In this document: one piece after another, positions 11,357-23,500 of the stretch
Layout of the letters: the number at the start of each line of letters is the position of its first letter
Numbering within the stretch: position 1 is the stretch's first letter
Assembly (NCBI GenBank): GCA_026770025.1
Contig: JAMXDE010000038.1
Coordinates: 558,001-622,000, forward strand
Length of the DNA stretch: 64,000 nt
Direction: 5' to 3'
Source of the DNA: Craspedostauros australis
Lineage: Eukaryota > Bacillariophyta > Bacillariophyceae > Mastogloiales > Achnanthaceae
Position numbers and translations under genes: made by a program
The notes under the pieces: generated by a model
The model's input: only the letters and a program-made list of their open reading frames with translations
Database searches by the model: none
What the model was told of the DNA's origin: nothing

Positions 11357-13909
11357 CGATGATGGAACAGCTAGCACCACCACGAGCGGCCATTGGAGTC
11401 CGGCGAAGATGTCATGAAGATGTCATTCTCCAATGCATTGCAGTACGAGTATACCATGGTATACTCTATGCTTCTCGTGCTTATACTGCAACATGCGTGT
11501 TCTGCTAACTACACGCGCTCCTCCGACGATCGATCGATCGATCGATCGATTGTACATATCTTGTCCGCAAGGCGGCGAGAGAGATCTGTAAACATTCAGC
11601 ACATACCATAGCAAACCGACGATACAATGTAACATTTTCCACTCTACTCCATTATCCTTCGTCCGATCACCGTATTCGCATCACACAACATGATAGAGAA
11701 ACGTAGAGTTCGGCAGTACGAGCCAGAGGACCTTCAGGAATGTCAGACTCTCCAAACCCTTCGCTTGGCCATTTCTTGCGGACACAGCCCAGCGGAATAT
11801 CATCATGATGCGGATACAGTAAGACTACATTGCAGTAGCAGGCATTACGAATGCACTTGATTTGGAATACCCATTGCGTAGGTCGTATGATGCGAATGCT
11901 GCCATCCACCTCATCGTGCAATACCGACAGCCCACAAATTATTCGATGGGCACGGATTTCAGGGATGCCGATGTGCTTCTGTTCGACGACGGCGCTTTGG
12001 TGAGGAGAAGAGGCGAGAGGAGATGGAAAAAACATCTCTCAGATTGCTTTCATCTGACATCAACAGAATCGCGCTCGCTGGAGGTACAGGGACCACTGAC
12101 GCTATGGAAAGGCGCAGGCAGATGTGGCTTCTTCACACGACATTGGCATGTTCTTCGTAGAGGACCATCTTGAGTGATAATCACACTCGCAGTGTTTGGT
12201 ACAAACGCTTTGAAACACAGACTCCCATACTACCGAACTACCAACACATGTCTCGAATAACTCTTCGCCGAGATCTTGGTTTTGATACGAGCCACGGCTA
12301 CGACCACGACCACAAGCACAAGCACAATACGCAACACCCAAAATAGGCAGCAAGTATTCATAGGAGTGACGTTGCAACACGAATAGAACCGCTCCTTCGT
12401 CCTTGCTTTTTGTTTGTTGCCAAGGGCAGAGTTGACAGAACATTCACGACGACCGTGCAAACAGATGAATACCCTCGCTGGAAGAGATGCAAACAACGTG
12501 CATGGAGTGGCGCTTCCATGCTGCGAACGCGCAGAACGCGCACTACCACTTGTATGAATCTCCAACCCATTTTTCGCGTGGTGCATCCTCGTACCTCGTT
12601 CCGACGATCGCGGCGAACTGAGGCCATTTGTGGCGCGGCAAAATTCTGGAGGTTGCGCAGTTCCCACGAGGAACACTGACATCAACAAACCGCAACGTCT
12701 GGAAATTGTCGCCATGGACAGAACTGGCGAGTGCCGCTGTGGAGATGACGATAATGTAAACTTAGCCCCGTGCCACGTCGGTCCGCGGAATGTGTTCTTC
12801 GTGTCAGTGACGAGATGCTTCACAAATCGCCAGCTGTGTTTTGGGCTTTGTTTACCCTCGCTCTCACCATACGTCATACCTTCGCAAACTGCACAGATCA
12901 GTCCCTGTCTTCGCTGTGCTCACGGCAAGGGGCGAATGCGAAGTTGCCTCCATTTCGTTTTGATCGCAAACCCACAGCGACATCTCAGACACAGTTGCTG
13001 CGTATGGTGGAGTTGGCGACCTCAGCATTGGCCTCAATGTTGGCCAGCGCGAATGCGCGCACACGAGTGACTTGAACAACGGCTCGTAGAGTACGTAATG
13101 TTTGGACCATACAGAACACCGCGCGTTGCGCACGCTAACAGCAACAAATAAACCATGGTGGAACAGGCAATGAACCTCCGATCTGCACCATCCAATACTC
13201 CATACGTTTAGTATGGTACTGCGCCTCTCCTCTATTCTCGCTTTGTGTTCCAACAACAGGACACAGCAGAGCAGCTCGTTCACAGCGTAGAGTGCAGTGT
13301 TCGAATCACAAGATTTACCGGACTCGCAGCTCGTTTTAGTAGGAATGTGCACATGTGATTCAACGCATCATGAGTGACACAAAGGCATGCTCTACCATTC
13401 TCGAGAGAGCGTTGTGGCACGTCGCCTTGGGGTCACGAAGTTGGAGCACGTTCCGCGCCTATGTAACATCACGAGTACGAGTACACTGCGACTACTTTGG
13501 CAGGCACCAGTACCAACAAAATATAGGTCTTCATGTCCGCCACCTGTTAGCGTGGGGAGGTGTGGAGCCGGAAAAGGTGCGAAGCAGGAGACACCCCAAC
13601 ACGCGCCCCATGCGCCAGGCAAAGGCACGCCAACAACCTCTCTTGTTTGACCATCGCGGAAGTGAGGCAGGTACGATGATGGAGCATTTGCGGTGAGTAC
13701 GGTCAGGGAGTTGAGGGGAATATGCATATATGTCATTTCTATGGAAAATACGTTGTATCACTGTTCTACCAACAAACCCCGTTCGTGTTTGATTTCTGCT
13801 CGTCAGTCCAATGTCGAACGCATACTGTAGTCTGCGAAAAGGCAGCGCAGCTGTTGACGACACGATGAAGTGATTGTGGCATTCAATAGGATGTGGATCA
13901 CTCTTGACT
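11357..13909. other. Gene-poor intergenic region
   Basis: About 2.5 kb between the DUF6824-type gene and the transposase. I find no ORF with protein-like composition. Contents that stand out are a perfect 20-bp palindrome at 11447-11466, a GATC/CGAT tandem run near 11527-11550, and overlapping copies of the ACGAGTA heptamer near 13472-13484. The last few hundred bases may be flanking sequence of the transposable element. Confidence 0.5.
11447..11466. repeat. Perfect 20-bp palindrome downstream of the DUF6824-type gene
   Basis: GAGTATACCATGGTATACTC equals its own reverse complement. It starts 90 bp after the stop codon of the gene at 9167-11356, so it could lie in the 3' untranslated region as a stem, or be a dimer-binding site. 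Confidence 0.85.
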
Positions 13910-14994
13910 CTAGTAATTAACTTGGTATGGACTGAAGCCTCCAGATTGAATAGACAGTTGTGTGAGAAAGGCAATTGTTTTGAACACCGCCTTATGGCGT
14001 TCTCTATCTGACCTGTATGTGCTCCCCAAGATCGCCCATCTCTTGAATTGCCGATTGATCGTTTCATGGCGCGCACGAGCATTGGACTTAGCTCGTTTGT
14101 TTGACTTCGACACATAGCTGGTTGGCTTCAGCACATGGGGCCCACCATACCCCCCATCGGCCTCAACACATTCTCCCTCCATCAGTCGCTTTGCGAGGAA
14201 GGCATTGAATATCTTTTGATCCGACCACCTGCCGCAGGGAAAAGGTCCGACTGCCCAAACAATGTGGCCTGTTTGGATCGAGATCGCAACTTCATATCTC
14301 AGCCCCGATGTCTTGAACTTGTGACTGTACCATTTTGAGCTGAATGGTGTGGGCTCACGGATGCGGAAGTCAGTTCCATCCACAGTAACATGGCAAGTTC
14401 GAGGTTTAGACGAATTTAAGCGGTTGCGCCATTTGATCTGGAAGGAAACGTGAGAAGATGTTGAATTCAATACAGGCATTGAGCACATTGCAGAAGGCAG
14501 AACGAGCACAACACAAAATCACTTACCACTTCTTTGTAACATTGCTGAATGCAGGCAATCATTTGCCAGATCCACTTTCGAAGTGTGTGTGGATCTGCTC
14601 CGAAAGTTGCCTTCAATACATCGTAGGTGGGGTAGTTCTTGAGAAAGTGGAGAGCCCAGAATAGATGTTTTGGCTTTGCTTTGGCAGGCAGAACGCATCG
14701 ATCCCAGACCTCCTTGCAGAGCTTGGGCGTGACGCCGAACCATGCAACGAATGCTCTTTTTGATGTTTCTGATCCCCCATTCTTGGGGGGCAGGCTCCCC
14801 ATGAGAAAGAAACCGATGGATTCGAAGTCAGCCGAAGAATGCTTGGAGCGAAGCAACTGTTGTTGTTGCCTTGTCATCCTCATGGTCTCATTCTTGTCCT
14901 TCAGCCTTGATCTTCCATTTCTTGGCTTGCCGGCCTTGCTGGCGGAGATGCTGTTGCAGGTCATGGTGATGGCGATGGACGACGAACCAGCCAA
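13910..14994 (-). CDS. PIF/Harbinger-type DDE transposase (DDE_Tnp_4), two exons
   Basis: Exon 1 is 14527-14994 and exon 2 is 13910-14437, with an 89-bp intron (GTAAGT donor, TTCCAG acceptor). The join CYKEV-IKWRNRLN keeps frame and gives 331 residues. The catalytic core matches the Harbinger/PIF DDE superfamily: VTVDGTDFRI supplies the first Asp, VEADGGYGG the second Asp, and ARHETINRQFKRW the Glu. Supporting motifs are WYSHKFKTSGLRYE and GHIVWAVGPFPCG. The N-terminal 150 residues contain the helical region that precedes the DDE core in this family. No frameshift or premature stop is seen, so the gene could be active. The Myb/SANT-like partner protein that autonomous Harbinger elements normally encode is not evident nearby. 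Confidence 0.88.
13910..14994 (-). mobile_element. PIF/Harbinger DNA transposon (coding core only; ends not located)
   Basis: The transposase gene marks a class II element. I could not identify the terminal inverted repeats or the 3-bp target duplication expected for this superfamily, so only the coding extent is given. The (TG)n tract near 15066-15103 and the inverted 20-bp array at 15871-16216 lie on its 5' side and may or may not belong to it. Confidence 0.6.
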
Positions 14995-15065
14995 TGGGCA
15001 TTGTTATCAAGACCGTGTGCGTTGGATGGAGCAGCACGTCTCTGATCGATTGCGGATGCTGATGG

Positions 15066-15103
15066 TTGTGTGTGTGTTGTGTGTGTGTGTGTGTGTGTGT
15101 GTA
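15066..15103. repeat. (TG)n microsatellite
   Basis: A run of TGTGTG with one interruption (GTGTTGTG), just upstream of the transposase start codon on the other strand. A shorter (GT)n run occurs at about 44866-44881. Confidence 0.9.
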
Positions 15104-15870
15104 TATGCGTGTGAACTGGTGGTGATGCCTCGGTTGATTGCCTTGGTGTTGCGAAGGTGCGGCGCTTGGTGATCATGCCATTTTGGTTTGATGGCAATGG
15201 AGGAAATTGAAATTGTGAGCAGACTGTTGTCGTCGATGGTGGTGCATGAGTGTGACACACTGCCAACTGATGTCATGATTCGCGATACAGTTTTTTCACG
15301 TTGTACTGCGAAGTGCAGCGAGTGAAACGACTCGCATCAGTTCTCACGCGCCAATACAACGTGTGGAGAGTCCTTGTGATGTCGCTTCTTTGGCTTGTTG
15401 TCAACCATCGGTCAGCAACCTCGCCAAATCACAGTCTTCCCTCTTGCTCTCGAGCGTTCAAGCCCGGAGCTTGCCCTGCTGACTCGGCTTGGCGGATACA
15501 TTTTCACGCCAGCATATATTCGCAACTGCAGTGACGAAGCTATTGTATCTATGTTTCTGTAGTATGGCAGGCGCATGCATCATTCAAATGCAGTATTGTA
15601 CATGGAAACAAATGACGTTGATGTGTGTGGTTAAATTGTTTCGAACGCTGCAATCAACGGTTGTCTCATGTGCTCTGCTATATATAATTAGTACGACTGC
15701 TTCGTATGAACCAGATTAGTTACTCATGTCCGGTGCGCGGTATTGTCTTTGGTGGAGCGCCTGTGCTCTCACAACGGAATTAGTGAATGTTTGGTATATC
15801 TATTTTCGTGTCCAGGCGTTAGTCAATATGACAGAGACCGTTACTTGTCAAGACCGGTTCGATGACACAA

Positions 15871-16216
15871 TCGTGAGGGAAAAAACGCTTTTGTGGGGGG
15901 AAAAACGGGGTCCGTAGGGGAAATAAACAACACCATCAGGGAAATAACTGCATCGTGGGGGAAATTTGTGCATCGTCAGGGAGTTTTGGGGAATAAAATT
16001 CCCTTGCAATTTCCCTCACGAATATGTCGTTGGCCTCGTACATTTACGTGTGATTGTTGACATCATCATATTATTGCAGTTACAGAATTTCCCCTACAAC
16101 TCCAAAATTTCCCTTACGATGCAGTAATTTCCCTTGCATTCTCATAATTTCCCCTACGACCCCCAATCTTTCCCCTGCAATCTAGACAATTTCCCCTACG
16201 ACACTGGGAATTCCCT
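15871..16216. repeat. Inverted array of about 20-bp units with GGGAAA/TTTCCC cores
   Basis: The left arm has GGGAAA-type cores at 15877, 15898, 15918, 15939, 15959 and 15979 (the last degenerate, GGGAGT), spaced 20-21 bp apart. The right arm has the reverse complement, TTTCCC, at 16088, 16108, 16128, 16148, 16169, 16190 and 16210 (the last ATTCCC), again spaced 20-21 bp. Between them are GGGAAT-AAA-ATTCCC (15989-16003) and one more TTTCCC at 16010, followed by a gap of about 75 bp lacking the core. Whole units are similar, approximately TGCATCGTAGGGGAAATT; ACTGCATCGT followed by G-rich sequence then GAAATT is seen in both arms. So this is a diverged tandem repeat facing itself head to head, not simple low complexity. 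Confidence 0.85.
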
Positions 16217-16484
16217 TGCAACAATGCTTCCTGCCAACCATGTACTGTGCCCTGGATAGTGCTACACTTCTGATGTTAGTTAATCAATGCCTGCTCAGTT
16301 CTCACCTGGGTTTGCTCAACTTGGTGGGGATGGTTGCTTCTGAAGTGCCACGACAACGGCAAATTTGCGATGATGTTGCAGCAAATTCTGCAAGTTGCTT
16401 GACTTGTTGCGATTCTTCCCGTTCATACGCTGCTTTCTCATGCTTGGTTTGTGGTGTGAGGGATGGTCTCACAACACAACAACA

Positions 16485-18172
16485 ATGACACCTCGCAACA
16501 ACAACAACAAGCCAACTCGGCATAAAACACATCCCATCTTCAACAAATCCGGTTTCCGCAAATGGTACCGAGATTCTGACGACGCCGTATACATCATCAA
16601 AGGTCTCATCAACAACTCCATCCCACAGACCTTCAGCGAGTTCATCAAGACACACACCGACTGGGTTGATCCAAAGGGCAAGAACTACCTCCGCCGCAAC
16701 CTCGCAAACAACTTCAAAAGCTGTGTCAATCGCTTCAACAAGCATCAGTCTCGGCGAGAACGTAAGTGCTAACAGTGATGAGATGAATGATGGCATCATT
16801 TGTGTGGTGATGTGATTTTCCTGTCTTGCGGTGTGAATTTTGTGGCGGCCACTCACATCCCTCCTGCTTCTCTTTCTCAGCCTTTGAGAAGACATTCCGA
16901 CAACGTCTTGGATTGCCGGGAACACCCGAACGCAATCGAGACGTTCCGGGACTCGATCAGCTCTCCCTCCAGCCAGGAAGCGACAGCAGTCCTCCACGTG
17001 GAAACGAACAGAACAACAACAACAACACGGAAAATAAAAGCAACAACAACGCACCATCCGCCAACGCCGACGAAAGCAGTGAAGACGAAGACTTCGAACT
17101 TGGCGACGACGACGACGATCAATCATTGATCACAACAGAGTCGTACGACACCATCGAAAGCGAGGACGGCCGCCCCCGCCAAGACAACATCCCTGCCATC
17201 ACTCAAGACGCCAGTCCAGTCGCCCGCCTGCCACGCGCTTCCAACGAGCCCATCGACAGCAGTGGCGAAGACGACGACGAGTACACGCTCGAGACCATCG
17301 AATCGAGCGACGGAGTCGAGGTCATTGCTACATCGGCACCACCTCCTCGCGTCCTCTTCACAGAGCTCCCTCTCCAGTCCAAGCCCACAACGAGCACACA
17401 AGACGCCAAGATGCCTGCACAAAAGGCCGCCCCAAAGAAGCCCGTCGAGAACAACGACACGAATCTGGCTGTGTCTCAGAAGGTTCAGAGCTGCGGTGGG
17501 AAGATCTCAACTGAGATCCCTGGATTGCATTTCATCCCAATCCAGGTTCCAGATCCCAACTCTTCTGCAACCCACGCAAGCATGCGAACTGGATACATCG
17601 TGTACTTCGAGGTTCCTTTTGGAGTGACAATGGATTCTGTTGAATTCAAGATCGTTGATGAGAGCACGATCAGCGTCAGCTACGCCAAAAACGTGCGCAA
17701 CTACAACACCAAATACAGGGTGACGGAGGAGCACCTCCAGGTTGGGAATCTGGACCCCCAGATCCAAAGCTACTTTGACATCTTCTGGGGCCACTTCAAG
17801 GCTGAGCATGACACTGAGAAACATGCAGTCAGTCTCACGGACTCATTTCCGAGCAAGGTGGAGCTGGATTTTGTGGATCCTGAAAACGGGTACGCCAAGG
17901 TTGGCGAGGATGAGGATCCCATCACTCTTCTTCATTTTCAAGCAGACCCTGATCGCGTTGTGAAGGTCTTCGAGGATGATTCTGATGATGATGACATGCC
18001 CATTTTCTATGTCATGTATGCATTTGCTCTTTGTGTCCGCGATACCAAGAAGGTGAAGGCGACGCCAATTGCGAAGAAAAAGGTGCGACGTGCTCGACGT
18101 GCTGCAGCGCACAAGCAGAAGGACATCACCAAGGATGACATGTCCATCCATCCCAATGAAGCCACATCCTAG
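16485..18172 (+). CDS. Unrecognised 522-residue acidic/basic protein, two exons
   Basis: Exon 1 is 16485-16761 and exon 2 is 16881-18172; the 119-bp intron has a GTAAGT donor and a CTTTCTCAG acceptor. The join RRE-P-FEKTFRQRLG keeps frame and gives 522 residues. The N-terminal 90 residues form a basic, folded-looking segment (FNKSGFRKWYRDSDDAVYII, NYLRRNLANNFKSCVNRF). Residues about 120-280 are disordered, Asn-rich and then Asp/Glu/Ser-rich. Residues about 300-470 look like a beta-rich domain (IVYFEVPFGVTMDSVEFKIV, ISVSYAKNV, KVELDFVDPENGYAKV). The C-terminus has a nuclear-localisation-like cluster (KKKVRRARRAAAHK). I do not recognise the family; a chromatin or nuclear role is inference from composition. 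The start was chosen for its A at -3 and CA-rich leader; an upstream in-frame ATG at 16395 would add 30 residues. Confidence 0.75.
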
Positions 18173-18480
18173 TGCAAACAGTGCACAATTGCATCTTGCA
18201 CCAACATCAACACCAAACATAACAGTAGTAGTAGTAGTTCTCAACAACAACCAGTTTTGTGAGATCGAGACAGCTGATTTGTGTTGTGTTGCGAAACATT
18301 CGAGATTGTTCGATCCGATTCTGAGATGTCGAATCACGGGTGGAGATATGTCACGGATGCCAATTTCCCTCAACTCCCAGGGGAAGAGAGAGGGAACCAA
18401 AGAAATCACGTTTGCTACATCTTTCTGCAACGAATGGCGCCACGCATGATTCTTGCGAGAAGGTGTGCCAACTGGCATGT

Positions 18481-18580
18481 ATACTGTAAAATAATATTAT
18501 CGAATAGAATATCATATTCTAGAATATCATACAATATTATACAATACAATATAAAAATGTATTGTACAATACAAGTATTG
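18481..18580. repeat. AT-rich tract (about 18% GC) with two perfect palindromes
   Basis: By count, 18 of 100 bases are G or C, far below the surrounding DNA. Within it, ATATTCTAGAATAT (18514-18527) and TGTATTGTACAATACA (18558-18573) are perfect palindromes, and related ATATCAT/ACAATAT words recur. It lies about 300 bp downstream of the gene ending at 18172. Confidence 0.85.
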
Positions 18581-19771
18581 CGAGAAATAGCAGATGGTCT
18601 CTTTACTCTCTACCAACAGAGAGAGAGAGAGAGCACCAACTATGCATGCCACAGACCGCTGTGCCATGCTCTATGTTGTGCTCCGTTCTATTCGGGGCTT
18701 GAGTAGTGCGCCACATGACGGATCTGCCTTCCGAACGAAGACTTGGTTCCACCAAACCCGCACGTGGCCAAAGGTGGCGCAGAAATGTCGTAGAGTCCAA
18801 CAAAGTGCATCAGAATAGAGCAGCGTAGAGAACAGTACCCTACTCTACGCCACTCTAGTCACAGATGGCAGATCAGAATGATAGCTGCAACGTTGTCACA
18901 TGTTGATGTGACATCGACAACATACAACTGCTGGCACCTGGTGCATGGAACCACGCGCATACGCCACGCACAGCCTCCCTTGTCATCTTCAGCAAAGCGC
19001 TACCTGTACTCGCACAGGTAGAGCACCATAAAGTTTGTAGTACTCAACAAATACTCGACGAGGAACTCAAAGCAGGATCGAAGAAATGTGCTATCCATTG
19101 ACTTCAACCATGCAGGTGTCTGGCATCCTTCAAGCTTGTCGCTGATACAAAACGTGAAGACCAAGTGGGAGCAGCGTAGCAGAACCAGCAAGAACAGGAA
19201 GAACAGCCGACGAATGTGCGTCAAGCATGATTGGAACAATGGTGTCAGCATCATTTTCCACCGTCGACGCTCGACAAAGCGATGTCTTATAGTCTGCAAG
19301 ACGACACGAAGAAAAGCAAAGACGAAAGCAAATGGTGCCCACCGCAGAGGTGCGACCCTCGCCGCGAGTATCAACTCTTCTTGCTCCAAGTATCACCCTT
19401 CCTTGTGTTGGATTCCATTGGCATTTTGTCATCTCATCCATGGTTTCCATGCGGTTCCAACTTAGACGGCAGAAGTCGATCGGCCTGACGTCGGGACCCA
19501 TGGCATCGACAGCGCTCCACAAGGTCATCACGCCACACTCTTGGTGAGCGCAACAATCCATCAAGACGAGGAGACATCGTGGAAAGAAGCCTCTCCAGAC
19601 GAGAGAACAGAGGTCAAAAGAGCAGCGTTGCGCACAGTGTTCAGGTTTATGAGGACTGCACGTACGCGGATGCCACAGTCGTGTACGTAGTCGTGGAGAA
19701 GGATGACTGGCAACGTTGTTGCGCATGATGGTGGCGATGATGGTGATGATAGACAAGAGGATATCGCGCCC

Positions 19772-19824
19772 GGTGACTTAGCTCGGATGGTATGCGTGTT
19801 AGCAAGGAGCCCCACCAATCACCA
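19772..19824 (+). other. Degenerate tRNA-like sequence (5' half resembles tRNA)
   Basis: GGTGACTTAGCTCGGATGG matches a tRNA 5' acceptor strand plus the A-box/D-arm (TAGCTCGGATGG), followed by TTAGCAA, which looks like an AGC (Ala) anticodon loop, and ATCACC about 50 nt later, which could pair with GGTGA(C)T. The D-stem partner (GAGC) is altered, the anticodon stem does not pair and no T-arm/B-box (GGTTCGA) is present, so it is not a functional tRNA gene. Confidence 0.3.
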
Positions 19825-20520
19825 TGCAGGTGCTCGTATGCGTCTGTAAGTAACCGCCAATGAATGCCGACTCTTCCGACATCTGCTTGACCCGTTCCAT
19901 GGTGTCAGTACACTCCAGTAGGCCACATGGATGACGGCGTCCCCAAGCGGCGGCTTGCGCTTGGGGGAGAGGCCACTCCTCTTGTAGCCTGGACGCATCT
20001 ACGAGTCGCACGCACTGAACACGGGTGGGAGACGGTGATGCCAGCCGTTTCGTTACAAATGAGAAGCTGTGCGTGCTATCAACCTTGTGAGAAACTTGGC
20101 GCCCTTGATTGGGTCTTGTACGTGAGTTCCTGAGATTGCCATGGACTTGAAATGTTGTGGTCGTTCACTCTCGCCTAGTTCGCTTGTCCAAACCGAAAGT
20201 GCCTTGTTTTCTGCGACGTATCGTGGCACTTGCTCCTATCTTCGTTGCTGGATAGTCTCCGTGAATGATTCTTCGACGAGATCGACCCAATTTCCGTACA
20301 TGATTGACCAACTCGAACAGAACGAGAAGAACCAAAACGAAAATGGAGCCACAGCGGTCGTCGTGGCGACAAAATCACAACAAGAATCCAGATCCTCGTT
20401 TCTGTTGTAGTCACAAATCGGAGCATTCGAGTGTTTGCAGAGCAATCCTTGCGTTGGATCATTGATCAAGGCAACAAGGAAGACAACAAGGGAAGAAACA
20501 CCCTAAGAGAGGCGATCACG

Positions 20521-23500
20521 ATGATGGAGACGAAGCTACTGATCCTGTTTGGCTTGGCCAGCATGACGGGAATGTTGGGCGGAGGAGTCCTGACATTGCA
20601 ATGGTATGTGAATCAGGAGAAGCTGATTCAGCAGAAGCGGCAGAGCGCGACTGCTGGGACGGCCGGCAGCACTGCATCGTCGCGACCCATTGACAACACA
20701 ACGCCGTGGTACTTTCGTTACATCTTCAGCCGTTCGGATGATCCACGTCTGGTGCGATCCGTCGTGAATATGCGGGATCTGGTGGCGCCGGACGGTGCTT
20801 CGTCGCAGGTTTTGATTGGCAACGCCTATTGGAATCAGGCCAGGTCCTTCCTGCAGTGGGATGCGGTGGTGGGACAGCGTCCGGATGCGGAAGATGAGGA
20901 AGGCGATGCGTACGCCAATCGCCACGATCCCATCTTCGTGCCGTCCATCGAGCAGTACTTGGTTCATTCGGAAGATGAAGGGAATGCACGTGTGAGTACC
21001 CGCGCGCAATCTTCATCGTCCTCTTCCACGGCGGGATATCCGTCCTCGATCGGCAAGACGAAGCTGGCCGCTGATCCTGCCATGCTGCTCATCAAGGCGG
21101 CGGACGCCGGTCACCCGACTGCGCAGCATTATGCCGCCATGGCGTACGCCAGCGGCATCTGGCCCGTTTCCACGGCTCCGTACGATTCACCCAACGGCAG
21201 CGCAGGCGTGATCTCCATGGCTCCCAAGCTGCAGGTTGCGGAGGAGTTCATTGACGTGTCGGCTGGTGTTGCGCCGGCTGCGTCTGTTCATAATGATGAG
21301 AATCGAGGCAGTGCAACGAAACGAGAACCGGTGTCGCAGATCATCCAGTCTTACCTCTATTGGCATCTGGCCGCCATGGGTGGCAACATCGAAGCTGCCA
21401 TGGCGCTGGCGCACAGAATCGACGTCGTGCATCCTGATTTCGAGCCCAACGATGGCGGCGGCAGCAGTCAAACGAGTGGACAGGCCGGTTCTACGTCGTC
21501 GTGCGAACGTTCGCTGCCGTACTACGAGGCTGCGGGAAATGGAATCATGGATCAGCTGGAGCATGCGCCCAATTCAAGAGGCCGCGTCTTGCCACCGCAG
21601 GATCACCATTCCTTGGCGGAGATCTACATGCACGGTGGGCAATCCTCGCAGCTCGATTGGCACAACAAACCCAGCGAGAGCAAGGATGCCCTTCAGTTCT
21701 ACCACATCCGCGCCACGATGGGCGTGGATGCCACGGCCTACGCCTACGGTGGCGCAGGCAGCGCAGTTGCAGCCGCGATGAAATCCAAAACGTCGTCGGC
21801 AACCGCGGGCGCTGCCTCGCTCACAGCCGCGCAGCCCGATATCGATGCCGCACACACGCTCGCACAATTCTACCATGGCGGCGTTCGCGGTGCACCGCAG
21901 AACCTCACCAAGGCGCTCTTCTACTACGAGATATCGTCCGAATTCGGCGATCGATGGGATGCGCACGGCCACTTGGGCATGTTCTACTTTTGGGGATTGG
22001 GAATGGACCGGCCCTACCGCTACACGGCGTGGGAGTACTTTGACATGGGCGCACCTTTGGGATTGGAAGGCTGTCGACGTCGGCACGACAAGTCTCTGCG
22101 TCTGTCGCGACAGCAGAAGCAGCAACAGAACAACGGTGCCGCCGATGACGACGACAGTGAGGATGACCCCCTCGTCGATGACAGCCGCAACAAGCGCGTC
22201 GTCACGTGCGATCCGCGCGCCGTCAACGGTCTCGGGCTGGTGCATCTGCACGGCATTCCAGGAGAGCTCAAGCCCGATCTGCAGTTGGCCGAAAAGTACT
22301 TCACCTTGGCCAAGGAGATGGGCAGTATCGATGCGGGATACAACCTCGCCATGATGTGGTTGGGCTGGAAGACTCACTACAAGTCCGTAGACGACCTCTC
22401 CAGCGATGGCAAAAGCTCGGCGGAAGGCGTGGAGCATCCCTTTCAGCAGGAACCGCAGCAAGCGGCTGCTGCCAAAGGCAAGACGGGCGGCGATGGTGAT
22501 GATGACGACGACGATGATGACGACGACGACGTCTACGATACCTTCGCTTTGCATAAATCACGCGTGCCTGGCAAGCAGGTCTACAAGGGGTCTACGCAGA
22601 AGGATTACACGGATGCCATTCGGTTGCTCACTGCGGCGGCCGGAGAGGATCACATCATGGCGCACCATCGGTTGGCAATGATCTACGCCAACGGCATCAA
22701 GGTGCGCGGCAACGACGGCGTCATTGAATTCGATGTCATCAAGCCCGATTGTCAGCGTGCTCGCAAGCATTACAAGTGGATCACGGAGCGGGCCTCGCTG
22801 GATCGGTCCTTCCGCTTGCGCAACGCCTACAAGCACTACTCCAACGGCAACATGGAGGCATCGCTGCGCAACTATTTGGCCGCTGCAGAAACCGGTTCCG
22901 CCACGGCCAAATCCAATGCCGCCTTCCTGCTGGAGAGCGGTCACTGCTTGGGATTGTCACCGCACGACTGCGCGAAGGCCTCGGTGCGTTTGTGGAAGGC
23001 CGCTGCGACGTTGGGCAACGCCGAGGCATGCTTGCGCGTCGGCGATTACTACTACTACGGACGCATGCGCACGAACGCGGATGGCAAGGAGGACAGCTTC
23101 GGTTACCACCGCATCATCGGTCCCTTCGGCTGGTTGCAGTACATAATCTTCCCGGAGGTGTATCTGCCCAAGCTCATTGCCTCGATCGATGAGCCGTTGA
23201 AGCGGTTCGTGAGAAAGTTGGTCGGCATGGCTTCATCGTCATCATCCTCGTCGTCATCAGGAATGCAGAATGGCGAGCAGAGAAATGACGCAACGGCGGT
23301 CGACACGGAGAGTGCAGATTCTGAAGAAGTCACGTTGAATGATCTGGCCATGGCAGCACACTACTACACGCTGGCAGCCGAAAAGCACAGCAGTCCCCGG
23401 GCCAACTTCAACCTCGGTTTCATGCATCAATGGGGTTTGGGTTTGGCGCATGATTTTCCACTTGCCAAGCGACATTACGATCTCGCTGGCAACGGCGCCA

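Larger units (their letters stand above)
14995..16484. other. Non-coding stretch with TG microsatellite and inverted repeat array
   Basis: Apart from the microsatellite at about 15066-15103 and the phased array at 15871-16216, no gene is supported. The last part (about 16220-16484) is likely the promoter and 5' leader of the gene starting at 16485. Confidence 0.5.
18173..20520. other. Gene-poor intergenic region with AT-rich palindromes and a tRNA-like relic
   Basis: About 2.3 kb with no supported protein-coding gene. It contains the 18%-GC palindromic tract at 18481-18580, a (GA)n run near 18620-18634, and the degenerate tRNA-like stretch at 19772-19824. The last part is presumably promoter and leader for the gene starting at 20521. 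Confidence 0.5.
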